Part shown: in pieces, positions 45,713 through 63,634 of the stretch | How the letters are laid out: every line of letters starts with the position of its first letter | Position numbering within the stretch: the stretch's first letter is position 1 | Assembly (NCBI GenBank): GCA_905250025.1 | Contig: CAJNOJ010000002.1 | Coordinates: 496,001-560,000 of the forward strand | Direction: 5' to 3' | DNA: 64,000 nucleotides | From: Adineta ricciae | Lineage: Eukaryota; Rotifera; Eurotatoria; Adinetida; Adinetidae | Program-made: the position numbers and the translations under genes | Notes under the pieces: generated by a model | Seen by the model: only the letters and a program-made list of their open reading frames with translations | Databases searched by the model: none | Told to the model about the DNA's origin: nothing

Positions 45713-47404
45713 TTATTTCTGCCAAATTCGAATGTTCATCGGTCGAAGTTCCGCACTTGCTTTCGGTCGTTGTTGTAACATTTGACAAAGTTGGACATGT
45801 ATCAACATGGATACAAGATCATTCAGTAGAATATCCAGACTAAACAGAAGTCGAAATTTATCGAGAAACGATTGTATTGTATCCGATAAGGAATTATTAT
45901 TTTGTAAAAACAACGATAAACATGTCAATGATGGTTTGAAAAAGTTTATGAATAGTTCTTGATCTGAAATCGGAAGATAATCATCGCGTAGAGTGAGAAT
46001 ACGTATGGGTAAGGGCGATTGTAGTTTCTCTTCTTTAATTAAACGTAGTAAATAATGACAGGATATTTCAAGATTGGATATATTAGGTGCACTTTGTTGT
46101 AAAAGATAACAGAGAAGTGTGTCGTCGAAATGACATGGCGATGGTAGGATTAATTTGTTCAGTTTGGACAAAAATATGGATTTATTTAGATAGGAGATAA
46201 TCGAAATCGTCGGAATCATTCGTGAATGATTTAATTGAGATAATTCGAGTGAATCTACGCTGGGAAAGAACCGTGTGACCAATGGCCAGTTGGCTGTCAT
46301 GTTCAATTTCAAATGTTGGACATTTCCGTAGAGATTATCGATGGGTAAAACTGGAGACGACACGAAACTATCAGTTGTGACAGACAATTCCGCCGATATT
46401 TCCATTGGTACGGAATAAATGTGAAAACAGTTGGAATTGATGCGTGATTCGCAAACAATATTCCAGTTCTTTGAAAGATAAAACGCGTTTTGAAACGATC
46501 CAGTGATTTCGCAGATGTCCGTAGAATGTGCGTTGAGCAGATGCAAATCGAGTTGAAATTCTTCTAATAGCGGTAATTGTTTAATAAAGGCTTCACAACG
46601 ATAACCATCCACGACTGGAATTTTTCGGCAATCGATTTCATTTGAATAGAATAATTGTCGAAGTTGCAAGAGATTGAGAAAGAAATTCTCACATAAATCA
46701 TGTGGAACACGTGAACTGCGCAGTTTCAAGATTGTTAATAGCGGAAGATGAACTTGACTCAAATCAATGTCTGTGCCTGTTAATGTCACGTCAAGATAAT
46801 GTAAGTTGGGAAAAAACGTCGAAAAGCCGATTAAATCAAGAAAATTCAGTTTTTTCAGAGTTAGATTTTCGATTCGATTGTATTGAGAACGGAACTGTAT
46901 CGAATGGTCAGATTGAATTGTCAGGATCACTAATTCATCCATTTCATCAATAAGTATAACACGTCCATTGTCATCACATTCCGGATTGTCTAAGATCAAA
47001 TGTTTTAGCTGAGTAGATCTTGTTGGAAACAAAATATGATATTCGTCTAATGCAGGTTGAATCAAATGTAGTTTTTTTAGATGAATAAACTGATCAAATG
47101 ATAGTTGACTTAGAAAGGAACGTATTTGTCCGAACGTATATTGATTGGATAGAATTAGATGTTGAATTTGGTCAAGAGAATCGAGATGAGATTTGAAATA
47201 GCGACACATGTATAGGAATTGTGATTTCGTCATGCAACGAAGGTCAACTTTGGATAAATTTATCGAGCGAAGACGAGTTGAGATTAACTCTTCAAATCGC
47301 GGGTTGACACACATAATATCATAGAATGAGTAGATCAATTCCGAAAAGTAAAAGTACTCAAATATATCGAGAAGAATTTCTTCGGGAAATTTCAACAAAG
47401 ACAT
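45713..47404 (-). CDS. F-box-like / leucine-rich protein, single exon, 563 aa
   Basis: One uninterrupted exon. The N-terminus (LLKFPEEILLDIFEYFYFSE, followed by LIYSFYDIMCVNPRFEELI) has the pattern of an F-box: a Leu-Pro-like entry, EIL-x-x-IF, and a second helix. F-boxes recruit SKP1-Cullin1 ubiquitin ligases. The remainder is rich in spaced leucines in LRR-like strings, such as HLKKLHLIQPALDEY, LKHLILDNPECDD, ENLTLKKLNFLDLIGF and FPNLHYLDVTLTGT, consistent with a solenoid substrate-binding region. There is no membrane segment. The lack of introns contrasts with neighbouring genes and suggests origin by retroposition or membership of a large duplicated family; intronless F-box families of this kind are plausible in bdelloids. 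The substrate is unknown. Confidence 0.82.
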   Translation of the reverse strand: MSLLKFPEEILLDIFEYFYFSELIYSFYDIMCVNPRFEELISTRLRSINLSKVDLRCMTKSQFLYMCRYFKSHLDSLDQIQHLILSNQYTFGQIRSFLSQLSFDQFIHLKKLHLIQPALDEYHILFPTRSTQLKHLILDNPECDDNGRVILIDEMDELVILTIQSDHSIQFRSQYNRIENLTLKKLNFLDLIGFSTFFPNLHYLDVTLTGTDIDLSQVHLPLLTILKLRSSRVPHDLCENFFLNLLQLRQLFYSNEIDCRKIPVVDGYRCEAFIKQLPLLEEFQLDLHLLNAHSTDICEITGSFQNAFYLSKNWNIVCESRINSNCFHIYSVPMEISAELSVTTDSFVSSPVLPIDNLYGNVQHLKLNMTANWPLVTRFFPSVDSLELSQLNHSRMIPTISIISYLNKSIFLSKLNKLILPSPCHFDDTLLCYLLQQSAPNISNLEISCHYLLRLIKEEKLQSPLPIRILTLRDDYLPISDQELFINFFKPSLTCLSLFLQNNNSLSDTIQSFLDKFRLLFSLDILLNDLVSMLIHVQLCQMLQQRPKASAELRPMNIRIWQK

Positions 47405-48623
47405 TGTTCTTCAGCTTACAACACAAAATGAAAATCGAAATACTTTTTCTTCTTCTTATCTTTCGAATGATAACATTTCTTTTTCACCATCCGATAACAA
47501 AACAACGTATGAGCACAGAAATATGAAACGAGGTCAAATGAATCATTTGAAATCGTTCTCTGAGTTTAATACAAAGACTTCATCAAACAGCACGCATGTT
47601 TATCAGTTGACAATCATACCAAGGTGAATCTCCTGAGAGAAAATCTAATTTGATTAATTATAATACATGCAAAGTGCACGAAATTAGATTGTTTTCTTTC
47701 TTAATCTAAATGTCAATTGGATTGACGTGTTAACTCTGGAGTATAAGAAGAACTTGCCATCGCATAGGAAACTTTTATGTCAATAAATTTCGCGTTTGGA
47801 TTTCAATATTATTGTTTGTGAAAACCAATACGAAGATAAGATTACGGAAAATATTTTCGATGCTAATTCGACGTCCCGATGTTACTCTTCGACTACTACG
47901 AAGCAAGAAAACGATTTGGAACCGTAATTAGATAACTGATCTTGTACAATATCTCGTATTTGGATAACCTTTTCCTAGGAAAGATCATCTCTTCCGAATG
48001 ACATACATTAATGATTAGCATTCAAGTCGTATTTCTCCATCAATAAATCTTTTCTTTACTTTGATTTACTCGACAAGAGACTAATACATCAAATCATGTC
48101 AATTGATCATTTCTTTTTCTTTCGTCGAGAGAGAATCTGGCCGATCGAATGTAAACTGTTTAATCAGAATGATCAATACATCGAGATGTTCTATTCGATG
48201 CGTACGTCGATGCGCATCGTCAACTGGCAATTTTGTTCTATTTTATATGAATGAAAACACGAGAGCTACTCTCTCAACTACCACCGGGAGCTAGAGCAAA
48301 AGAAAACAAAGGATAATTAGAAGCATTATTGTACACACAAAACAAGAACAAAATCAGAGAAAATAAGTCAGATAAGAAGAATTTCATCAAAACAAAGAGA
48401 CTAGTATAGAAATTCGTGAATAGCCAGGACCTTGGAGAGAGGGAAAGAAAGAGAGAAAGAATTTGAGCATGTTCACAAAGAAACGAATGAGAAAAGAAAA
48501 ACAAAATGAAGTGCACATCATTGAATATACAACAGTTCTAAAACGTACTGTAAAAACACACACATAAACGTTTGCTTTTTCTCTGATTGATTTCAATGTA
48601 TACATTAAGAGATATGAAACAAA
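47405..48623. other. Intergenic 1.2 kb
   Basis: 5' flank of the F-box gene and 3' flank of the EFA6 gene. No exon or element recognised; GA-rich sequence occurs at about 48432-48460. Confidence 0.45.
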
Positions 48624-56819
<8,196 letters not shown>

Positions 56820-57156
56820 TTGATCGTTATCTAGAAAGTAAAAACTCGGTTTTGACTGTGAGAACACTTATGGAATGTCTCTTCTCGCCTTTTTCCTATC
56901 CCTTTGACAGTGAAACAATGACTCATCAAACAATTGACTTGAGGAAAAAGAAGAAAAGAGAATCTATTTCTGTAACATCTTGTCTTTGTTTCTATTCTTC
57001 ACCAATAAGATTCTTTTCGCATGTTTTCACTGATTTTCTTCAAAATCTACTCGAACTTTCTCATTATTTCAAATAGACAGATATTTACTTCGAAAAACAT
57101 TCAAATTCTTCCCAAATTTGTATATGCGCGACATCTAAATCAACCCAGTGGAAGTT
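56820..57156. other. Divergent region, EFA6 / SMUG-like gene
   Basis: 337 bp between divergent start codons. A pyrimidine stretch near 57038-57070 and a CCCAG acceptor-like site at about 57144-57148 precede the glycosylase ATG. No other element recognised. Confidence 0.4.
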
Positions 57157-58085
57157 ATGCTTGAAAGAACATCGAGATATTTTCAATCTGAAACGATGAA
57201 TAAACGTATTTTATCATATTTAAATCAATTAGAACCTCCAATTGACATTGATTTACCAAATAAAAATGTTCGATGGTTATATCCATATAAAAATGGCGAA
57301 ACTTGGCGATGCGTCGAATCTTTCTATTCCAAGTATTACTCCGATAAACACGAACGCATTCTTATTCTAGGAATAAATCCTGGGCGATTTGGTAGTGGAA
57401 CTACAGGTAAATAACAATCTATTAATTATATGTTAACGCTCAGCAATCTATGAATAGATGAATGAAGACAAGGAAAACTGATTGCTTCTTTTTTCTTCCG
57501 GAAAGTTATTTTTCCATCCTATTAATTGTCTATATACATTATTCATTCAATTCTCTTATAGCTTGACAAACCCAGTCGATGATAATTTTTGTTTATTTAG
57601 GTGTACCATTGACTGATCCCATACGTTTAAGAACTGACTGTGATATTGATTCAGATTTTCCACCCAAACCGGAACTATCATCTCAATTCATTTACGATTA
57701 TTTCTTTCAAAAGTATCCGATGAAAGATTTCTACCAGAAGTTTTTTATCGGTGCTGTATGTCCACTTGGTCTCGAATGTAATGGACGAAATATGAACTAT
57801 TATGATAATAAAATTTTCATGAAGAATCTACTTGAAAACTTCATTCCAGATCATATTGATCAACAAATCAATCTTGGTTGTTCGAGAAAAGTTGCTATTT
57901 GCCTTGGCGAAGGTATCAATTATTCAACATTAGATAAATTAAACAGCGAATATCATTTTTTCAAGAAAATTCTCAAAGTTTCACACCCACGATATATTAT
58001 GCAATATAAACGCAAGCAGATTAACGATTACGTTCAACAGTATATCGATGCATGTCATTTAGCATTAAAACTTGTTTCGAAATAG
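57157..58085 (+). CDS. SMUG1-like / DUF4918 uracil-DNA glycosylase-family protein, probable bacterial origin
   Basis: Two exons (57157-57406, 57601-58085) join in frame across a 194-nt intron to give 244 aa. The first in-frame ATG, at 57157, is used. The uracil-DNA glycosylase fold signature is clear: motif 1 ILGINPGRFGSGTTGVPLTD matches the SMUG1-type G-x-N-P-G-x-F-G-x-x-x-T-G with the catalytic-site Asn, and motif 2 is SHPRYIMQYKRKQ. The middle (ELSSQFIYDYF, FIGAVCPLGLECNGRNMNYYD, CLGEGINYSTLDKLN) is, from memory, much closer to the DUF4918 glycosylase-like proteins of Bacteroidetes than to animal SMUG1. Such enzymes excise uracil or damaged bases; activity here is unproven. The intron shows it is resident in the animal genome and not a contaminant. 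No mitochondrial or nuclear signal is obvious. Confidence 0.85.
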
Positions 58086-58803
58086 TGTGTTTTTTTTAAA
58101 ATTATTGTTCCTGTCGTCGAATAAATGAAAATAAAAGTGAAATCACAATAGAATATTTTGTCCGAATGTTGACAAGAGAGAGGCGATTGAGACAAGGGAG
58201 GGAAAGCTGAGCTAAATCACTTCAAACTCACTCAAAAACCATCGTAAATGAGTTGATCTTTTATGAGTTAGAATGAGTTTCGATCTGTTTGAGTGTGTAC
58301 GTGTAGTTCCGTATGATTCTGCGTTATCTTTATTTCTTCCCGACGACTTTTCATTTTCTCTAACTCAGTCTAACTCACGAAACTCATCAAAACTCACAAA
58401 TCGCTTTTCCCCCCTTGGATTGAGAAGAAAGCTAAAACTGTGAATGTGTTTTGCTAGATGTTGAAGAATCAATATTAATCTAGCAGAACGGAACTTTTTT
58501 AATAGATCGTAACAAACATTTTTATTTGCTTCGATTTAGAATGATGAATGCAGCGAATCGGAAGCGACGATTCCGTCGATCGGGAAGAGAAAAGTCTGAC
58601 TTTTGACAGAGTAAACATACCGAAACTTCTAATAACACAGTTTTATTTCGATAAAAGACCTTTTTGATTAGTCAGCATTATGTATCACAGTAACACATCT
58701 ACAGTTTCTTATCAGCGACACCTTGAAAGAAAACGTTTCATTTACAATGATGAAAAACAACAATAACAATAAACGAAAAACGCAATTCAAAGGAGGAGTC
58801 GGA
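58086..58803. other. Convergent intergenic region with inverted repeat
   Basis: 718 bp between the converging glycosylase (+) and phosphatase (-) genes. AATAAA at about 58121 follows the glycosylase. The centre holds clustered TGAGTT/AACTCA words forming the inverted repeat listed separately. No coding exon seen. Confidence 0.5.
58264..58377. repeat. Imperfect inverted repeat, 16-bp arms, 82-bp loop
   Basis: TGAGTTAGAATGAGTT at 58264-58279 pairs with AACTCAGTCTAACTCA at 58362-58377, 15 of 16 bases complementary. Further GAGTT and AACTCA copies flank both arms (58219-58230, 58248-58255, 58380-58397). It could be a relic of a small inverted-repeat element or a hairpin in the overlapping 3' regions. 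Confidence 0.55.
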
Positions 58804-59994
58804 TTATAGGACGAAAACCTCGAGACTTGAACTTAAAACGCCATTTGTTAGCGTTTCAGTGTTTGTATCAAACGATTGCAAAGATTTACATTGATCTAAT
58901 GACCCGGAATGCATTCGTGAATCTTGAAAATAACTATTTATTAAATTTGATTGTTCCATATAGGATTTCGGTCGTAATACATCAACAGGTTTCTTACGTT
59001 TGAGTTCTTCGTAACTACTATTGATCAATTGAACCGTGGAAACATCTTCCTTTGACGTCAAATGCTTTATCGATATACCGTTCGAATGCGAGCTTTCGAG
59101 TGATTGTTGAGGTGTAGATTCAAGCGTCAACTGTACGAAAGAAGTTAAGGGTGCTAGGGTTGTCTGAGATCTTCGTGTATTGATTGAATTAAAGTTAAAA
59201 CCCGTCGGACGTTTCACAAGACTTGTTTGATTTCTCATGGAATTCTCTGCCTGACAAGAATTTTCCACTTGAATACAGTAACGACGTTCAGTGACAGGCG
59301 ATTCAGTCTTAACACACTTCGGCAAAGAATTGTTCGTAGATGTGCATGTAAGACTACATTCGTATTGATATAACTGACCTAAGAAATTGAAATTCGGTGA
59401 GATTTGCGAACGACGCTGCTTTACGTATTTATATGCATCATCTGCCGATAAATGTAAATAACGTATCACATATGCAATCGCAAGGGCTGGTGAACGACTG
59501 ATGCCGGCTACAGAAGACAAGAACGCCAATCATAGAACAGAAAAAGAAAATGAGTAATCTTACCTAAACAATGAATTAACACATGACCATTGTTTAATCG
59601 TGCTTTTTCTAAACATTGATTATAAAAAAAACAAGTCGAAACGTTTGCACAATACTTTTTCCTTACCAATAAATGCATAAGCACGATCAAAGTATGGTAA
59701 TAGTTGAGCATCGAGTGAATCATTGATTGATATTCGTAAGAAATGTTCATGATCATCGTCACTTACAAATGATGGTCTATCACCTGTCGTGCTTACATTA
59801 ATCACATGCGTTATCTGATGTTTCTAAAAAACATGACACAAAAAAACCAAATGACAACGAATAAAAAACATCAAAGCGAGACTTGCCTGTATGGTTGTCG
59901 GTGATGAAGCATCTTCTTGGCTGCCGACGAACAAAAAGTGGAAAATCTGGGACAGGGTTGAACGACACTGATCTTTTGATGGTTGTTCCGACAT
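58804..59994 (-). CDS. Dual-specificity phosphatase of DUSP8/16 type without rhodanese domain
   Basis: DUSP8/16 enzymes dephosphorylate JNK/p38 MAP kinases. Start ATG at 59994 gives MSEQPSKDQCRSTLSQIF. The catalytic domain begins almost at once: FLFVGSQEDA, THVINVSTTGDRPSF, FLRISINDSLDAQLLPYFDRA, then the active site HCLAGISRS (Cys nucleophile and Arg of HCx5R intact, spliced near 59510-59560), and the QISPNFNFLGQLYQYE block diagnostic of DUSP8/16/10. The N-terminal CH2/rhodanese region that docks MAPKs in classical MKPs is missing, and about 200 Ser/Thr-rich residues follow the domain. The first intron uses a GC donor (CAG|GCAAGT) and a TTTTTTAG acceptor; only this choice preserves frame. 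Stop is TAA at 58804-58806. Confidence 0.88.
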
Positions 59995-60773
59995 GGTTGT
60001 TATTGAGAAACAGTGTATATGAATGAGTAAAGACGAACGTTGATCAAATATATGCTGTATGAGTCATTCCAGGTGTATAAAATACACGTCTTTCTGAATG
60101 CTTTACGAAGTTTTACATCAGTTTTGACTCATTTATTCAAATATTTTTCGATGATTCAGTAGGAAAAGCAAAATATAGTTTCGTCAATGGTCACCTATGT
60201 TTTACCTTTTTTTTGCTATTTTAATCTGCATTTTTTTTTGCTAGACATTCTTCCTTTTGACGTGAGCAACTTTATTCGATCGATGACAAATGATGCTAAT
60301 TTGAAAAAAACCGTTCGAAGGCGGGTAATTCGTCGGTACTCATTATGATAATTACGCATCAATATATGAATGATCAATAGAAAGCAAAAAATAGTCAGAG
60401 TTGGCCAAAACTCAATATTCAGAGGTAAAAACCATCTCGAATATTCCTACACAAATCTATAAAATAATCATCGGTAATTCGAAATTTCCAGTTCTGCAAA
60501 TTTCATGTAATTGAATCGATCCTGTGCAAGATTGTACTGTCAACAATGAGTAACCGTCGTTACTCATACTCAAATGTCAGAAAAGGTGAAATTATCTGGG
60601 TAATATCACGTAGTTCCGTTTCGGCTAATATACAAGACAAAAGCTAGATTCTCGCTTCCTTTTGTTCTCACTGAGCATTTAGAGCAACAAAAAATATTAA
60701 ATAAATAGAAAAATTAGGAATTTTTATTCTTATTTGGAAAAATCAATGATAAAAAATAGATTTGTCGTCGATA
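59995..60773. other. Intergenic 780 bp
   Basis: 5' flank of the phosphatase and 3' flank of LAMTOR4. AT-rich with poly-T runs (60209-60240). Nothing further recognised. Confidence 0.45.
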
Positions 60774-61123
60774 TCAAGCCATCGTCGATGATTCTTGTCG
60801 TCGTTTGACTGCATAGATACGATTATTCGCACAGGAAATACAGTAAAAATACTGATCATCGGAGACTACAAAAAGATTCAAACAAATTTTCAAAAACAAC
60901 ACATACAAGTTCCTTTCAAACCTGTAATTCGTTCAAATGACATCTGTTTGGTCGGGTGTACACTCACTTTAACTGCACATAGAACCATTTTATATATCAA
61001 ATTTGCTACAGCTTCGTCATTTTGTAAATCTCCATGACTATGTTCAACAAACCCATCAGCATTCAGTACGATATATCCAACACAGTCGGGAACATCATCG
61101 AAAACTTTTAGTGAAACACTCAT
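60774..61123 (-). CDS. LAMTOR4: Ragulator subunit LAMTOR4
   Basis: LAMTOR4 is a roadblock-fold subunit of Ragulator, the lysosomal scaffold that anchors Rag GTPases for mTORC1 activation. Two exons (60922-61123, 60774-60865; 56-nt intron) give 97 aa, close to the 99 aa of human LAMTOR4. Similar features run the whole length: VPDCVGYIVLNADG, HGDLQNDEAVANLIYKMV (matching the SSGDLENDEQAA region), then the final strand YAVKRRQ matching FVVKRQ. Start is the first Met (MSVSLKVFDDV); stop is TGA at 60774-60776. It is on the same strand as HARS, 430 bp downstream. Confidence 0.88.
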
Positions 61124-61551
61124 CTGAAATTTATCGAATGAAATTGATCAATCAGAAAATGTGTGTTGATGTGAACTCGTGGCCATCCAACAGCGGAATC
61201 GATTAGATTAGAAATGTCCCTTGTTTTTCGAAAGAATGACGACAGAAAACAAAAATTTGACTAATACGATGTTCGGAGACATGGAAATAGATGCAACGAT
61301 TTACGACAGCACGAGCACAATAAAGCAAATCGATTTCAGCAAAAAAGATCATGACTTTTGGACAAAGCTGAACTTTTTTTTTATTTGTCCATGATATTTT
61401 GCAAAAACAAATGAAGATCTCTAGTAGTTTTTTTTTTCTATTATCCTTGATAGAGTTTGAAGTAACTTTGTGATAAGATGTTGCATTTATAACTAAAACA
61501 GAAAACAATATTGTCCACAGGACGACGGGCTACAACAAAGACGGCATAAAA
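61124..61551. other. Intergenic 430 bp between HARS and LAMTOR4
   Basis: Same-strand spacer with poly-T tracts (about 61373-61382 and 61427-61438). No coding exon recognised. Confidence 0.45.
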
Positions 61552-63634
61552 TTAATTCTCTGGCGATTGTTTCGCTACTGCTTCTTTCGGCCGTTGTCGA
61601 ACTCCATTAAGTTTAGTGCGCAATTCTTCGGCAAGTCTGTCACGGGGAACTTCAAACTAAATAGAAAGAAAATTTACATGTTATGTCTGATTGAAGGTAT
61701 GTCGTACTTCTTCTCTTGTGATAACATCACGGATTTTCACAATACCAGCTTCTAATTCTGAACCACCGATGATTACACACAATTCAATTTGGTTCTTTTC
61801 ACAGTATTGTAGCTGATCAAGCATTTTTGGATTACGTTTAAATGCCATTTCTGCCTAAAAAATCAATAAACAAACAAAAAATTTGTTTCAGCATCATAGT
61901 AAATCGTGCACGAACCTTAAAACCGTTGGCCCATAAATAATTACACAATTTCATTCGTTCTTCAATTAAATTCTTTTGAGCGGATGCAACATAAACCTCT
62001 GTTTCAATTGTTTTCACTTGAACTTTCGATTCCGCCAACTGAATTTCCTTAATGGCAAAGACTCGTTCTATACCAATACTAGCTCCAATGCATGGCACTG
62101 CTCGTTGTCTTGGATCGATCTTTTTAACTAATTCATCATATCGTCCTCCACCAGCAACGCTACCAACAGCGACTTGATCTTCGCCTAGTGCTGAATTATA
62201 TTGATACTGAGTTAGAACAGCTTCGAAAATAACACCCGTATAGTAATCCAAACCACGTGCTAATTTCAAATCGAATACAATCTAAGTGAATATATACGAA
62301 CTCTTTAAAGTTGCCTTGTCAGTTTTCTTTACTTTGTCCATGACATCGTACAGTGTTAAGTAACGGAATAGTGTTTCCATATCTTTTAGCGCTTCAATGG
62401 CTGATTTTTGAGCTGTTAGCTGAGCATCAGTTTGAAGTTTGGCAATCAATTCTGCACTTCCTAAAACATCCGAAAAGAAGCAGTAATCTACACTCACAAC
62501 GAACCGAATGGATCACTTACCATGCATCTGAACGTAACTCCAAATCTTATCGGCAACGTCGGGTGCTAGACCTTTTTGGTGTATCATTTCGTTTCGAACA
62601 TCGTGCCAAGGTGTCTTTAAAAAAACTTTCACATTGATTTAAAGCTGAAAATTCGTCTGCATACTTTGTCAAGTTTGTCGACTGCTGAACTAATCGGTCG
62701 AAATTTGTCATCGGGAACGCCGCAAACAGCAAAGATGGCATCAAGTAATTTACGGTGATTTACCTAAAGTATCCTCAACTTTTAAATGGTCGTATGTAGA
62801 AAGTACTTACAAAGACTTTATATTGTCCGAGATTAAGTTTATCGAGAATTTCTACAACAATCTTAATACATTCGGCATCTGGCACCATGGCATCGAAATC
62901 ACCGGCAATGTCGAAATCGCATTGATAAAATTCTCTGTATCGGCCTCGTGTCATTTTCGGATTATCACGTCGGTACACTTTGCCAATGTGGTATCGTTTC
63001 ATCGTTGCAATTTTATTCTGTGCAACATAACGTGCAAATGGAACTGTTAAGTCATAACGTAATGCTAAAGGCTCGGCACCTCCTTGATCTTTTAACTCAT
63101 AAATAAGTTTAGCATCTTCACCGTATTTCTCTGTAAGTAACGTCGTTATTTCCATCACTGGAGTATCGATTGTTTCAGCTCCGTGTTGTTTAAAACAATC
63201 GGTAATCGTCTTAAAGACTTCTTCACGAATCTTCATCTGACCGGGATGATAATCTCGTGTGCCCTAATGAGAATGGTGAACAAATTACTTTGTATGTGAA
63301 GGGGAATTGAATTTACTCGAGGCGTTTTGAGGAGACCACCAGCAGATGATTCTTCATCTTCACCATTTGCTTTTTGCTGAGCTTCATGTGCTTTTTTCAA
63401 CTCAAGCAATTTGTTTACAGCTTCTTGAATCTAATCGAAAATAATTTTTCGTTTTGTTAATGATTGATCATCGATCGAGTGACAAACCTGATCTTTGGAA
63501 GCTTTTTCTGCTTTCAATTTTCGAACTAGTTCGCCTTGTATTTTAATCAAATCAGAAAGATCTGTGTCAGTTAAGGTCATTGTAGTTGCCAATTCTGACG
63601 CCAAATTCGAAGAAGAATCTGAATTAGTTGCCAT
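61552..63634 (-). CDS. HARS1: Histidyl-tRNA synthetase, cytosolic type with WHEP domain
   Basis: Class II aminoacyl-tRNA synthetase that charges tRNA-His. ATG at 63634 gives [16 protein letters not shown]. An N-terminal WHEP-type helix pair follows ([20 protein letters not shown] and [16 protein letters not shown]). The catalytic core begins at [12 protein letters not shown]. Motif 2 is visible as [15 protein letters not shown] and [20 protein letters not shown], the histidine-specific peptide as [15 protein letters not shown], and motif 3 as [11 protein letters not shown] followed by [12 protein letters not shown]. The anticodon-binding domain ends with [12 protein letters not shown] and TAA at 61552-61554. 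About eight short introns. All catalytic signatures are intact and the length matches the eukaryotic cytosolic enzyme. An in-frame upstream segment (see the 5' flank) could supply an extended isoform. Confidence 0.95.

Noticed and set aside
57148..57156. GTG start giving three extra residues on the glycosylase
   Set aside because: An in-frame ATG follows at 57157, and eukaryotic GTG starts are rare.
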